Of a stretch of 64,000 bases of DNA, positions 48,123-56,827 are shown one piece after another. The notes under the pieces are model-generated. The model searched no databases. It saw only the letters and a list, made by a program, of their open reading frames with translations, and was not told the DNA's origin. Source of the DNA: Methanobacteriota archaeon (GTDB lineage Archaea; Thermoplasmatota; Poseidoniia; Poseidoniales; Thalassarchaeaceae); contig PBMR01000005.1 in assembly GCA_002722735.1 (NCBI GenBank), forward strand, positions 1-64,000, written 5' to 3'. Position 1 is the stretch's first letter; every line of letters starts with the position of its first letter. The translations under genes were made by a program, and so were the position numbers.

Positions 48123-49256
48123 GTGGTAGCACTAATTGTGGGATTCGCACGCTCCCCATTCACGAGAGCGGGGAAAGGGACCCTTTCAAAAACACGCCCA
48201 GACGATGTCGCTGCGACAGTAGTAAACACCCTCCTGAAAAACCTCAATCTAGATCCTTCCCTAGTCGAGGATCTCATAGTTGGAACGGCATTCCCCGAGG
48301 GCGAGCAGGGGTTCAATCTAGCTAGGATGATAACTTTCCTCACAGACCTCCCCGAGACAGTCCCAGGAGTGACAATAAATCGCTTCTGCGGCTCGTCCAT
48401 GCAGGCGATTCATGACGCCGCTGGGCGCGTCGCCATGGGAGCTGGAGACGCATTCATCGCTGGTGGCGTCGAATCGATGACCCGAATCCCGATGACTGGA
48501 TTCAACCCGATGCCTAACCCTAGGCTCAGCGAGGATTATCCTGAGGCCTTCACCTCAATGGGAATCACAGCGGAGAACCTCGCTAGTAAGCACGGCATCG
48601 ACCGAGAGACTCAGGAGGCATTCGCAATCGAGAGCCATGCACGAGCATCGAAGGCCCGGGAATCTGGGGCATTCGTGGATGAGATCGTTCCGATTGAGAC
48701 TGTGGACGGCATAGTCGACACCGACGGTTGCATCCGTCCCGATACCAACGCCCAAGCCCTGTCCGGGCTGCGACCCGCCTTCGACGCCGATGGCACAGTG
48801 ACAGCAGGGACTTCGTCCCCACTAACGGATGGTGCCGCCTTCGTTCTAGTTTGCTCTGAGGCATTTGCCGCAGCCCAAGGACTGACACCACTCGCACGCA
48901 TCGTCAGTACAGCGGTTTCAGGCTGCGCACCTGAGATCATGGGCATCGGACCCGTCGAGGCGACGAAAAAGGCCCTTGATCGGGCAGGCCTCTCTCTCGA
49001 TGACATCGATGTCGTCGAGTTAAACGAGGCATTCGCCGCCCAATCACTCGCAGTCATAGGTGATCTCGATCTCGACCCCTCGAAGGTCAATATCGAGGGC
49101 GGGGCCATCGCCATCGGCCACCCCCTCGGTGCCAGCGGCGCACGCATCACCGGGAAGGCAGCCCAGTTATTGCATCGCAATGGCGCCGAGCGGGCTCTCG
49201 CGACCATGTGCGTGGGAGGAGGTCAGGGCATTGCGACCATCCTCGAGAAGATATAG
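48123..49256 (+). CDS. Acetyl-CoA C-acyltransferase (thiolase)
   Basis: 377 aa. The three catalytic blocks are intact: nucleophile Cys89 in 'NRFCGSSMQ', 'NEAFAAQ' with the GHPLGASGAR His region, and the second Cys in 'CVGGGQG'. It cleaves 3-ketoacyl-CoA to acetyl-CoA and a shortened acyl-CoA, the last step of beta-oxidation, or runs in reverse to condense. It starts at leaderless GTG 48123. The dehydrogenase/hydratase gene begins immediately after its stop. First gene of the cluster. Confidence 0.95.
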   Translation: MVALIVGFARSPFTRAGKGTLSKTRPDDVAATVVNTLLKNLNLDPSLVEDLIVGTAFPEGEQGFNLARMITFLTDLPETVPGVTINRFCGSSMQAIHDAAGRVAMGAGDAFIAGGVESMTRIPMTGFNPMPNPRLSEDYPEAFTSMGITAENLASKHGIDRETQEAFAIESHARASKARESGAFVDEIVPIETVDGIVDTDGCIRPDTNAQALSGLRPAFDADGTVTAGTSSPLTDGAAFVLVCSEAFAAAQGLTPLARIVSTAVSGCAPEIMGIGPVEATKKALDRAGLSLDDIDVVELNEAFAAQSLAVIGDLDLDPSKVNIEGGAIAIGHPLGASGARITGKAAQLLHRNGAERALATMCVGGGQGIATILEKI

Positions 49257-51659
49257 GTGGGCGACCGAATGGCTCCGAAGACAATGAGCATCGAGGTCGA
49301 CGCGGAGAGTGCCGCTTCGCCCCAAACATCTATCCAAAAGGTCGCTGTCATCGGAAGCGGTGTGATGGGCGCGGGAATCGCGGCACATTGCGCTAACGCC
49401 GGGTGTGAGGTTCTCCTACTGGACGTCTTACCCAAGGACGCCGATGACAGGAGTGCCATTGCAAGGGGGGCCATCGGGCGGATGCCGAAGTCTAATCCTG
49501 AGATGCTGATGCACAAGAGCTACGCAGGGCGAATCACTCCGGGAAACATCGAAGACGATCTCCCGAAGCTAAAGGAGATCGATTGGGTAATAGAGGTTGT
49601 AATCGAGAATCTAGACATCAAGCGCAACCTGTACGACAGCCTAGTTGAGCACCTCGGCCACCGTACGATTCTCTCATCCAACACATCGACCCTGCCTCGC
49701 TCCGAACTCACACATGGGATGCCCCATGACGTAGCCTCTAGGTTCCTGATTACCCACTTCTTCAACCCTCCACGATACATGCCTCTTCTGGAGGTTGTCG
49801 CAGGAGGAGAGGTGGACGAATCCGTCATCGAGCGCTTCTGCGACTTCGCCGACGAACGGCTCGGCAAGCGCGTCACTATGTGCAACGACACTCCGGGATT
49901 CATCGGGAACAGGCTTGGCGTCTTCTTCGGCCAACGCGCCTTCAAGGCCACACTCGACCACAGCTTCACCGTTGAGCAAGCCGACGCCATGGCGGGCCGC
50001 CCAATCGGGATGCCAAAGACCGCCGTATTCGGGCTCATGGACCTCGTCGGCGTCGATTTGGTACCTCACGTGATGGAGAGCATGCTTGCCCACCTGCCCC
50101 CTGACGACCCCTTCCACGAGATTGCTGGCACGGGAACCGAGATCGTCTCCTCTATGATTGAGGAAGGTTATACCGGCCGCAAGGGCAAGGGCGGGTTCTA
50201 TCGTCTCAACAAGGTCGATGGGAAGCGAGTCAAAGAGGCAAGATCCCTTTCAACGGGCGAGTACGCCCCTGCGAATCGTAGGGCAGCATTCCCATCAGCA
50301 AAAATGGGCAAACAGGGCCTCGAAGCCTTGCTGGACTACCCGGACGAGGGCGCGGCCTTCATCTCCGATGTGCTGCTGGACACGCTGTCCTACGCAGCTT
50401 ACATGGTTCCCGAGGCAAGCGACGACATTTATGCCATCGATGGTGCGATGAGAGTCGGCTACAACTGGAAGCGCGGCCCCTTTGAGATGATGGATGAAAT
50501 AGGTGCGAGCTCCATGGTAGAGCGACTCGTTTCATCGGGTCGCGTAGTGCCACAGTTCCTCAACTTGGCTGCAGATAAAGGCGGCTTCTACGCTGTGAAG
50601 GATGGTGAGATTCAGCGACTATCACCCAACGGGAAGATGCTGAAAGTCGAACGCCCCGACTCTACCCTATCGGTGGCGGACCTCAAGCGTCGAGGGAAGC
50701 CGCTGACTCGCAACGGGTCTGCGAGTGTTTGGGACATGGGCGATGAGGTACTGCTCGTCGAGTATCACACCAAGATGAACGCCATGGATCCAATGAACAT
50801 GGAAATGTTGCTCAATGCCATCGATATGGCAGAGTCAGATGGATGGAAGGGGGTGGTGATCGGAAACGACGCCTCGAACTTCTGCGCCGGCGCGAACCTC
50901 GGCCTAGCGCTCTTTGCAGCCAACCTCGCTGCTTGGAAGGAGCTGGAGGACTTCATCAGCCTCGGTCAGGATACCTATCAGGCGGTCAAGTACTCCGAGG
51001 TCCCGGTCGTCGCTGCCTCCGCAGGAATGTGCTTGGGCGGTGGAACCGAGATTCTGATGCACTGCGACGCCGTTCAGGCACACGCCGAGTCTTATGTCGG
51101 ACTGGTCGAGGTCGGCGTCGGCATCGTGCCCGCATGGGGTGGCTGCAAGGAGCTGCTCGGCCGTCTGCGTGATTTCGAAATATCCAGTGGTGGGCCAATG
51201 GGGCCCGTCATGCAGGCATTCGAGACGATTGGAACCGCACAGGTCGCCAAGTCCGCCGAGCAGGCTCGTTCCAGGGGCTTCCTCGGTCCGAAGGATAGGA
51301 TTACCATGAATCGGGATAGGCTGCTCTCTGACGCAAAGGCACGTGTGCTTGAGATATCCCAGGACTACACCCCACCCGAACCGCACTCATACCACTTGCC
51401 CGGACCATCTGGCAGAGCAGCACTCCAACTTGCGGTCAACGACCTCGCCTTATCGGGTAGGGCTACCCCGCACGATGTCGTCGTCGCTAGCGAGCTCGCT
51501 ATAATTCTCTCCGGAGGGGATACCGACGTCACCGAGACATTGGGAGAGGACGAGATACTCGCTTTGGAGAGAGAGGCAATCGGTAGGCTCGGACGGGACA
51601 CAGCGACCCTGGATCGAATGCAGCACATGCTTGAGACTGGCAAGCCCCTGAGGAACTGA
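49257..51659 (+). CDS. 3-hydroxyacyl-CoA dehydrogenase / enoyl-CoA hydratase fusion
   Basis: 800 aa bifunctional enzyme. The N-terminal NAD-binding domain carries 'VAVIGSGVMGAGIAAHCA' (about residues 29-46), with 'SSNTSTLPRSEL' and 'THFFNPPRYMPLLEVV' downstream and the catalytic His/Glu region there. C-terminal dehydrogenase domains follow. From about residue 490 there is a crotonase domain ('VVIGNDASNFCAGANL' and 'GMCLGGGTEILMHCDAV') forming the oxyanion hole. Dehydrogenase-then-hydratase is the order of FadN and archaeal crotonyl-CoA hydratase fusions, opposite to FadB. GTG 49257 touches the thiolase stop; ATG 49269 is an alternative. Confidence 0.95.
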   Translation: MGDRMAPKTMSIEVDAESAASPQTSIQKVAVIGSGVMGAGIAAHCANAGCEVLLLDVLPKDADDRSAIARGAIGRMPKSNPEMLMHKSYAGRITPGNIEDDLPKLKEIDWVIEVVIENLDIKRNLYDSLVEHLGHRTILSSNTSTLPRSELTHGMPHDVASRFLITHFFNPPRYMPLLEVVAGGEVDESVIERFCDFADERLGKRVTMCNDTPGFIGNRLGVFFGQRAFKATLDHSFTVEQADAMAGRPIGMPKTAVFGLMDLVGVDLVPHVMESMLAHLPPDDPFHEIAGTGTEIVSSMIEEGYTGRKGKGGFYRLNKVDGKRVKEARSLSTGEYAPANRRAAFPSAKMGKQGLEALLDYPDEGAAFISDVLLDTLSYAAYMVPEASDDIYAIDGAMRVGYNWKRGPFEMMDEIGASSMVERLVSSGRVVPQFLNLAADKGGFYAVKDGEIQRLSPNGKMLKVERPDSTLSVADLKRRGKPLTRNGSASVWDMGDEVLLVEYHTKMNAMDPMNMEMLLNAIDMAESDGWKGVVIGNDASNFCAGANLGLALFAANLAAWKELEDFISLGQDTYQAVKYSEVPVVAASAGMCLGGGTEILMHCDAVQAHAESYVGLVEVGVGIVPAWGGCKELLGRLRDFEISSGGPMGPVMQAFETIGTAQVAKSAEQARSRGFLGPKDRITMNRDRLLSDAKARVLEISQDYTPPEPHSYHLPGPSGRAALQLAVNDLALSGRATPHDVVVASELAIILSGGDTDVTETLGEDEILALEREAIGRLGRDTATLDRMQHMLETGKPLRN

Positions 51660-51668
51660 GGTGAGTGA

Positions 51669-53474
51669 ATGGTGGAATACAACGCACCTATACGGGACTA
51701 CGAATTCCTGTACAACGAGGTCTTAGATGCGATTCCAACCGCACAGAGGCTGGGCTTCGTTGACTTCGATGCAGAATTTTTGTCCATGTTGATGGAGGGA
51801 TGGGCCGAGCACACTACTGAAGTCTGGTTACCAATCAACCAATTGGGAGACATTGAGGGCCTCAAGTTCGAGGATGGAACCATCAAGATGCCTCAGGAGT
51901 TCAAGGATGCCTATCGAGAGGGCATCGAAGGTGGTTGGATGTCCACCTCATGCAAGCCTGAGCATGGTGGTATGGGTGTCCCAGTTTTCTTCCAATCTGT
52001 TACCTGGGCGGAGTTCGGGACTGCTGCAAACATGGCAATGAGCGTACTTCCTGCTCTTTCAGTAGGAGTCTATGAGGTACTGACAGAGCACGGAGATCAG
52101 GAGTTAATTGATTACTTCGCAACAAACCTAGCTTCCGGTGAGTGGTCGGGTACGATGTGCCTGACTGAACCGCACGCAGGCACGGATCTAGGCATTATCA
52201 CAACTAAGGCCGAGCCGCAGGAGGACGGAACCTACAGAGTTTCAGGGACGAAGACCTTCATCACTTACGGCGAGCATGACATGACCGACAATATCGTTCA
52301 CCTTGTTCTCGCAAAGACTCCCGGGGCCCCAGAGAGCACTAAGGGAATCACGCTCTTCTTGGTCCCGAAGTTCTTGCCTGCAGAGTGGGAGTCCGGCGGG
52401 GTTGAGGCCCTGTCTCAAGAACTCATGGCGACTCACAATGGGGTCACTTGCTCGGGCAGCGAGGAGAAGATGGGACTGCATGCCTCACCGACCTGTGTCA
52501 TGAACTTCGATGAAAGCATCGGATGGAGGGTTGGCGAACTCCATGAAGGAATGTCCCTGATGTTCCAGATGATGAATAGGGAGAGGGTTGCAACGGGTAT
52601 GATGGGAATCGGCCTCGCAGAAATAGCATATCAGAACGCACTAGCGTGGGCCCGCGAAAGAAGGCAAGGCAGAGACCTCAAGGGAATGCAGGATCCCAAT
52701 GAGAGGGCAGACAACATCCTAGTTCATCCGGATGTGCGCAGAATGCTGCTTGAGGCCAAGGTCAACAACGAGGGCTGCAGAGCCTTAGCGGCATGGACGG
52801 GGCTGCTGCTCGATCAGATGAGTAGCGAGGATCCGGAGGAAGCAGAGTACGCGAATGCTCTGATATCATTGTTCACCCCGATAGTCAAGGCACACTTCAC
52901 CGATTTGGGCTGCGAGACTGCAAGCACCTGCATGCAGGTGATGGGTGGGGCGGGATACTGTTCCGAGTTTGGCGTCGAGCAATTCTATCGCGATGTCAGG
53001 ATTTCCAGAATCTGGGAAGGCACCAATGGTATCCAAGCATTGGATCTAACCGGGCGCAAAATCACCCAAAACATGGGTAAGAACCTACGCCACCTGATGT
53101 GGCCACTCACCGAGTTCATCGAGGAGAACCGGGACATTCCTGAGATGTCCGAATTCAACAAACCACTTCACCAAGGGGTTCGAGGCCTCCAACATCTCAC
53201 CCTTCTACTGATTGCCGAGGGTCAGGCCAATCCCCACTTCCTAGCCGCTGGAGCCACTGACTACTGTCGCTATTTCGGCAACATATTGCTCGCCTACATG
53301 TGGGCAAGGATGGCCAGAGTCGCGCTTGAGAGTGTCGGGGATCCGTTCTATGATGCCAAGATCGCTAGTGCCCGCTTCTTCTTCAAGAGAATCTTTCCTG
53401 AGACGGTAGGGCTTGCAGCCAAGATTCAAGCTGGGCACAAGCCCATGATGGAATACCCGGAGGCGATGATGTGA
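51669..53474 (+). CDS. Acyl-CoA dehydrogenase
   Basis: 601 aa FAD flavoprotein, the long form with a C-terminal extension of about 150 residues. Signatures: 'CLTEPHAGTDLG' (FAD and substrate loop), 'YRVSGTKTFITYGEHD', 'GLAEIAYQNALAWARERRQGR' and 'QVMGGAGYCSEFGVEQFYRD', with the catalytic Glu450 in 'RIWEGTNGIQALDL'. It carries out the first oxidation of beta-oxidation; electrons would normally leave through ETF, whose genes are not in the window. Its stop overlaps the next start as GTGA. Confidence 0.95.
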   Translation: MVEYNAPIRDYEFLYNEVLDAIPTAQRLGFVDFDAEFLSMLMEGWAEHTTEVWLPINQLGDIEGLKFEDGTIKMPQEFKDAYREGIEGGWMSTSCKPEHGGMGVPVFFQSVTWAEFGTAANMAMSVLPALSVGVYEVLTEHGDQELIDYFATNLASGEWSGTMCLTEPHAGTDLGIITTKAEPQEDGTYRVSGTKTFITYGEHDMTDNIVHLVLAKTPGAPESTKGITLFLVPKFLPAEWESGGVEALSQELMATHNGVTCSGSEEKMGLHASPTCVMNFDESIGWRVGELHEGMSLMFQMMNRERVATGMMGIGLAEIAYQNALAWARERRQGRDLKGMQDPNERADNILVHPDVRRMLLEAKVNNEGCRALAAWTGLLLDQMSSEDPEEAEYANALISLFTPIVKAHFTDLGCETASTCMQVMGGAGYCSEFGVEQFYRDVRISRIWEGTNGIQALDLTGRKITQNMGKNLRHLMWPLTEFIEENRDIPEMSEFNKPLHQGVRGLQHLTLLLIAEGQANPHFLAAGATDYCRYFGNILLAYMWARMARVALESVGDPFYDAKIASARFFFKRIFPETVGLAAKIQAGHKPMMEYPEAMM

Positions 53475-54535
53475 CCATGGCTGAAGAACGGACAAAAAGA
53501 AGCCTCAGACGAGGCCGGGCAGCAGCCTATGAAAAGACCCCAGTCAACTGGGCCCCGACCATACCGGGCGTGCTGATGATAGTGATTCCTATGGAACTAC
53601 TCGCCCTAGCAGCATTGCCCGAGTGGCGCGCAAATCAAACCTCATGGCTATTGTTTGGCATCACTATCCCATTCGCAGCCTGGCTCTTTGTTTACTGGAA
53701 GATTTACCTCTCTGTATTCGTCACCACCAGTGGCGTTCCCGCCGAACCAATCAATCCCAGATGGAACCCATTCACATTCATGGGGTGGGGTGGAGAGACG
53801 CTCAAGGCAAATCTTCTCGAGTCCGACGAGAAGAGCGAGGACCTGCTCCTATTCCTCCACGGCTACGGGTCCTGCCTGTCTTGGGGGGAGTCGAGACCCT
53901 TGCATATCCATAGCATGGGGGTCAACGTAATCAGCCTTGACTTGAGGGGCTTTGGTAAACAAAAGGGCAGGTTGGACTGGACCCTCCTAAAGGTCATAGC
54001 CGACATTGAAGGGCTGTTGGAAGGGACCCCTTCAATTCTGGGATTCAAGCCGCAGAGACTGTGGATCTATGGGCACTCCATGGGCGGTTTCATTACCATC
54101 AGGCTAGCTTCCCACCACTCTGGTTGGTGGGGGGATGCACTACAGGGAATCATACTGGAGTCCCCCGCAGCGTCCTTCCCTATGATCATCGATAACAACT
54201 TACCCGGCAGGATGGTCATGGCAAGACCATGGGTCAGACAAGTGTTGAGGAGGGAGCACGAGCGAATACATCCCGACTTGAATGTCAGATATGCCAACTC
54301 GGAACTCCCCTACTGTGGCATTCCCGAGGTACCCGCACTCGTCGTGCAAGCAGAGCACGATGAGACTCTCGGGACGGAGCACTTCGCGCTAATTCAGGAG
54401 CACATGGCTGAGAACTCCGAAATCCACGTCCTCGACATGCCTCACACATCCACGGTGGATACCGATGAGCGACGCTCGACGGTCGAGGTGTGGATGGAAG
54501 AGCAACTCGGCTACAATAGGAACGTGAGTGGATGA
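53471..54535 (+). CDS. Membrane-anchored alpha/beta hydrolase
   Basis: 354 aa. Two N-terminal membrane segments (about 25-45 and 55-77) hold the enzyme to the membrane. The hydrolase domain has an oxyanion region 'LLFLHGYGSCLSWG', nucleophile elbow GHSMGG, acid Asp in 'QAEHDETLG' and His in 'LDMPHTSTVD'. Its place in the beta-oxidation cluster suggests esterase or lipase action releasing fatty acids, or thioester hydrolysis; this is inference. The start overlaps the acyl-CoA dehydrogenase stop, and its own stop overlaps the acyl-CoA-binding protein start (ATGA). Confidence 0.87.
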   Translation: MTMAEERTKRSLRRGRAAAYEKTPVNWAPTIPGVLMIVIPMELLALAALPEWRANQTSWLLFGITIPFAAWLFVYWKIYLSVFVTTSGVPAEPINPRWNPFTFMGWGGETLKANLLESDEKSEDLLLFLHGYGSCLSWGESRPLHIHSMGVNVISLDLRGFGKQKGRLDWTLLKVIADIEGLLEGTPSILGFKPQRLWIYGHSMGGFITIRLASHHSGWWGDALQGIILESPAASFPMIIDNNLPGRMVMARPWVRQVLRREHERIHPDLNVRYANSELPYCGIPEVPALVVQAEHDETLGTEHFALIQEHMAENSEIHVLDMPHTSTVDTDERRSTVEVWMEEQLGYNRNVSG

Positions 54536-54789
54536 GCTTGAGGAGTAGGTTCGAGCGGGCCCAGAAGAAGGTGTGGAGGCTTCCGCTCAGGCCCTCAGAC
54601 GAGAAACTGCTACAACTCTACGCTCTCTTCAAACAAGGATCTGTGGGGGATTGCTCCGGGAGAGCAAGAGGCGACGTCAAGCAACGCTGGAAGTGGAAGT
54701 TCTGGAAGCGTTTGGAAGGCACGCCGAAGGAGGAGGCCATGTTGCGATATTGTGACATGGTGGATGCTTTGATGAGCGCAGGCGGGTGA
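54532..54789 (+). CDS. Acyl-CoA-binding protein (ACBP)
   Basis: 85 aa, the normal ACBP size. The alignment is clear along its length: 'RPSDEKLLQLYALFKQGSVGD' matches the family block KPSDEELLxLYALYKQATVGD, including the Tyr and Lys that contact CoA. 'KWKFWKRLEGTPKEEAMLRYC' matches KWDAWxxLKGxSKEEAMxxY with the conserved Trp and Tyr. ACBP binds medium- and long-chain acyl-CoA esters in the cytoplasm, buffering and delivering them. It overlaps the hydrolase stop by 4 nt, so it is firmly part of the fatty-acid cluster. The family is well known from eukaryotes and some bacteria; an archaeal copy is notable. Confidence 0.92.
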   Translation: MSLRSRFERAQKKVWRLPLRPSDEKLLQLYALFKQGSVGDCSGRARGDVKQRWKWKFWKRLEGTPKEEAMLRYCDMVDALMSAGG

Positions 54790-54810
54790 CACGGACCGGG
54801 AGCCCGTGGG

Positions 54811-55311
54811 ATGCCAATCGATGATACCAAGCTCGAATCAGAGCTCAAAGGCCTAAGGCGACGCATGAGGTTCCGGCTTTTCACCGCCCTGTCCATGCCC
54901 GCAGCCGCCTTCGTTGGACTCGGGATCAATCGAATCGACAAAACCACCTGCGTTACCTCCCTTCCCGGTGGATGGCGGACCCAGAACCCCTTTCGAACGA
55001 TGTATTGGGCGGTCCAGGGAATGGGGGCAGAGCTCTCTACTGGGGCTGCCCCCTTCGCTTTGTCCAGGTCGATGCCGGAAAAGTTGAGGATGTTTGTCGT
55101 CGGCGTTGAGAGTACATTCACCAAGCGTGCAAAGGGAAAAGTCACTTTCATCTGCGAGGACGTCGAAAAGACCCGCAAAGCAATCGAGGAGAGCCTCGCT
55201 ACGGGGGAATCGGTCAATTGTAACCTCAAGTCGATAGGCCACGACTCGTCGGGGGACGTTGTGTCAGAGTGGGTATTCAAGTGGAACTTCCGAGTATTAC
55301 AGGATAGGTGA
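54811..55311 (+). CDS. DUF4442 hotdog-fold protein, probable acyl-CoA thioesterase
   Basis: 166 aa. The sequence 'FTALSMPAAAFVGLGINRID' and 'SLPGGWRTQNPFRTMYWAVQGMGAE' is characteristic of DUF4442 proteins of the hotdog superfamily. These include thioesterase-like members acting on acyl-CoA or acyl-ACP. The Asn of 'TQNPF' and Glu of 'GMGAELS' fall where hotdog thioesterases keep catalytic residues. Its position after ACBP supports a role in acyl-CoA turnover, but activity is not shown. It starts 21 nt after the ACBP stop. Confidence 0.82.
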   Translation: MPIDDTKLESELKGLRRRMRFRLFTALSMPAAAFVGLGINRIDKTTCVTSLPGGWRTQNPFRTMYWAVQGMGAELSTGAAPFALSRSMPEKLRMFVVGVESTFTKRAKGKVTFICEDVEKTRKAIEESLATGESVNCNLKSIGHDSSGDVVSEWVFKWNFRVLQDR

Positions 55312-55315
55312 CTCC

Positions 55316-56314
55316 ATGGAAACCCATTCCCGACTCACCGAGCATGCTGGGGTCGAGTACCCAATCATCTGCGGTGCAATGTACCCTTGTTCAAATCCCG
55401 AGCTTGTGGCAGCTGCCTCCGAGGGAGGAGGAATTGCCATCGTCCAGCCCCTTTCCCTCACCGAAGTTCACGGATTCAACAAGCCCGACAGGATTGAGGG
55501 ACTCAGGATCGCAATCCGTCACATCAGAACCCTCACTGACAAGCCGATAGGATTCAACGCACTAATCGAGAAGGGCAGTGAGAAGTACCTCCAGAAAATG
55601 TCTGAGTGGATAGACGTAGCACTGGAAGAGGGCATTCGGTTCTTCGTCACCTCCCTTGGTAAACCAGATTGGGTATGCGAGAAGGTTCACGCCTATGGCG
55701 GTGCAGTCTACCATGACGTTACCAATCGCAAGTGGGCTGAGAAGGGCAAGGAATGCGGTGTCGACGGTCTGATCTGCGTCAATAACCGTGCAGGGGGCCA
55801 TCTTGGCGACATGACGATGGAGGAGATGTACGAGGAGCTCTGCGACATGGGCCTATCCTTGGTATGCGCTGGGGGGATTGGCAGCGAGGTCGAGCTCAAC
55901 AGGGCTCTGGAGATTGGCTACGACGGCGTCCAGATGGGGACTCGCTTCATCGCCACGACGGAGTGCTCCACCCCCCAGGATTACAAGGATGCCATCGTAG
56001 AGGCCGGTGAGGGCGACATCACATGGACCACCAAGCATACCGGTGTCCCAGTTGCGGTATTCAAGACTAGGGGTTTCAAACAGCACAATTCGTGGCTGGT
56101 CCGCAAGCTATTGTCCGGTCGCTTCAAGCACAGGGTCAGAGCAACGCTGTCCGCATACAGCGTCCTCCGGTGGAAGGCATTCGGCAAAGGCAAGAAGAAG
56201 TCCTCCAAGGATCTCTGGTCGGCGGGTAAGAGCGTTGAGACCGTGCGCAGCATCGAGTCCGCTACCACTATAATGCACCGTCTCGGAGAGTCGACCTCAA
56301 CCGAATCCGAATAA
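55316..56314 (+). CDS. FMN-dependent nitronate monooxygenase / FabK-like oxidoreductase
   Basis: 332 aa from ATG 55316. TIM-barrel flavoprotein of the 2-nitropropane dioxygenase/FabK family: 'YPIICGAMYPCSNPELVAAASEGGG' at the N-terminus, 'DGLICVNNRAGGHLGD', 'LVCAGGIGSEVELNRALEIG' and 'GVQMGTRFIATTE'. In bacteria relatives act as enoyl-ACP reductase (FabK) or detoxify alkyl nitronates. Within an acyl-CoA cluster an enoyl reductase-type role is tempting but unproven. The frame is open to 55259; the ATG fits the family N-terminus and starts 4 nt after the preceding stop. Confidence 0.88.
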   Translation: METHSRLTEHAGVEYPIICGAMYPCSNPELVAAASEGGGIAIVQPLSLTEVHGFNKPDRIEGLRIAIRHIRTLTDKPIGFNALIEKGSEKYLQKMSEWIDVALEEGIRFFVTSLGKPDWVCEKVHAYGGAVYHDVTNRKWAEKGKECGVDGLICVNNRAGGHLGDMTMEEMYEELCDMGLSLVCAGGIGSEVELNRALEIGYDGVQMGTRFIATTECSTPQDYKDAIVEAGEGDITWTTKHTGVPVAVFKTRGFKQHNSWLVRKLLSGRFKHRVRATLSAYSVLRWKAFGKGKKKSSKDLWSAGKSVETVRSIESATTIMHRLGESTSTESE

Positions 56315-56359
56315 CTGTCACAGGGCGATTACTAAGTCAGGCTGACCCCTCCATGAAGC

Positions 56360-56827
56360 GTGGACCCAGTTCGCGCCACCATCATCCTAGTCCATCCTCT
56401 AGCTGCCCTCTCTCTCATCTGGCTGTTCTACGGGCAGAGGCGATGGCGCCGCGACTCCCACGTTCTCGACAAAGACGGCTTGAGGGCGTCGGTAGAGCGC
56501 CACGAATCGATGGGTGTCAGAATCACAGTTGCAACTCTTTGCATCGTCGTACTGGCCTTCGGCTCGAATGCAATCAGAGGATTAATCGATGCCAACGATG
56601 CAACCTCTTACTTGCTACCCGGGCACTTCCACGGCTGGACTGGCCTCCTAGGACTGATGCTGATGCTCGTTCTCTGGATGCTTGGACGGAAGACCCAGGA
56701 TGCGAAGACCGCTGGTGAGTCCTTCGCTAAGGAGATGCAGATGCACGGCAGGCTCAGCGAATTGATGGCAGTGCTTGCCGTGATTCATGCATTCCTAGGC
56801 TTCCTCTACTTGCTGACCATCCTGTGA
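56360..56827 (+). CDS. Four-TM membrane protein with conserved His, cytochrome b561/DUF4079-like
   Basis: 155 aa from GTG 56360. Four hydrophobic segments: 'IILVHPLAALSLIWLFY', 'ITVATLCIVVLAFGSNAI', 'GWTGLLGLMLMLVLWML' and 'LMAVLAVIHAFLGFLYLLTIL'. Membrane-facing His residues ('VHP', 'HFHGW', 'MHGRL', 'VIHAF') are placed as in haem-binding four-helix proteins, so quinone- or haem-linked electron transfer is possible. Its 3' end overlaps the convergent DHH gene by 33 bp. Last gene of the cluster. Confidence 0.65.
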   Translation: MDPVRATIILVHPLAALSLIWLFYGQRRWRRDSHVLDKDGLRASVERHESMGVRITVATLCIVVLAFGSNAIRGLIDANDATSYLLPGHFHGWTGLLGLMLMLVLWMLGRKTQDAKTAGESFAKEMQMHGRLSELMAVLAVIHAFLGFLYLLTIL

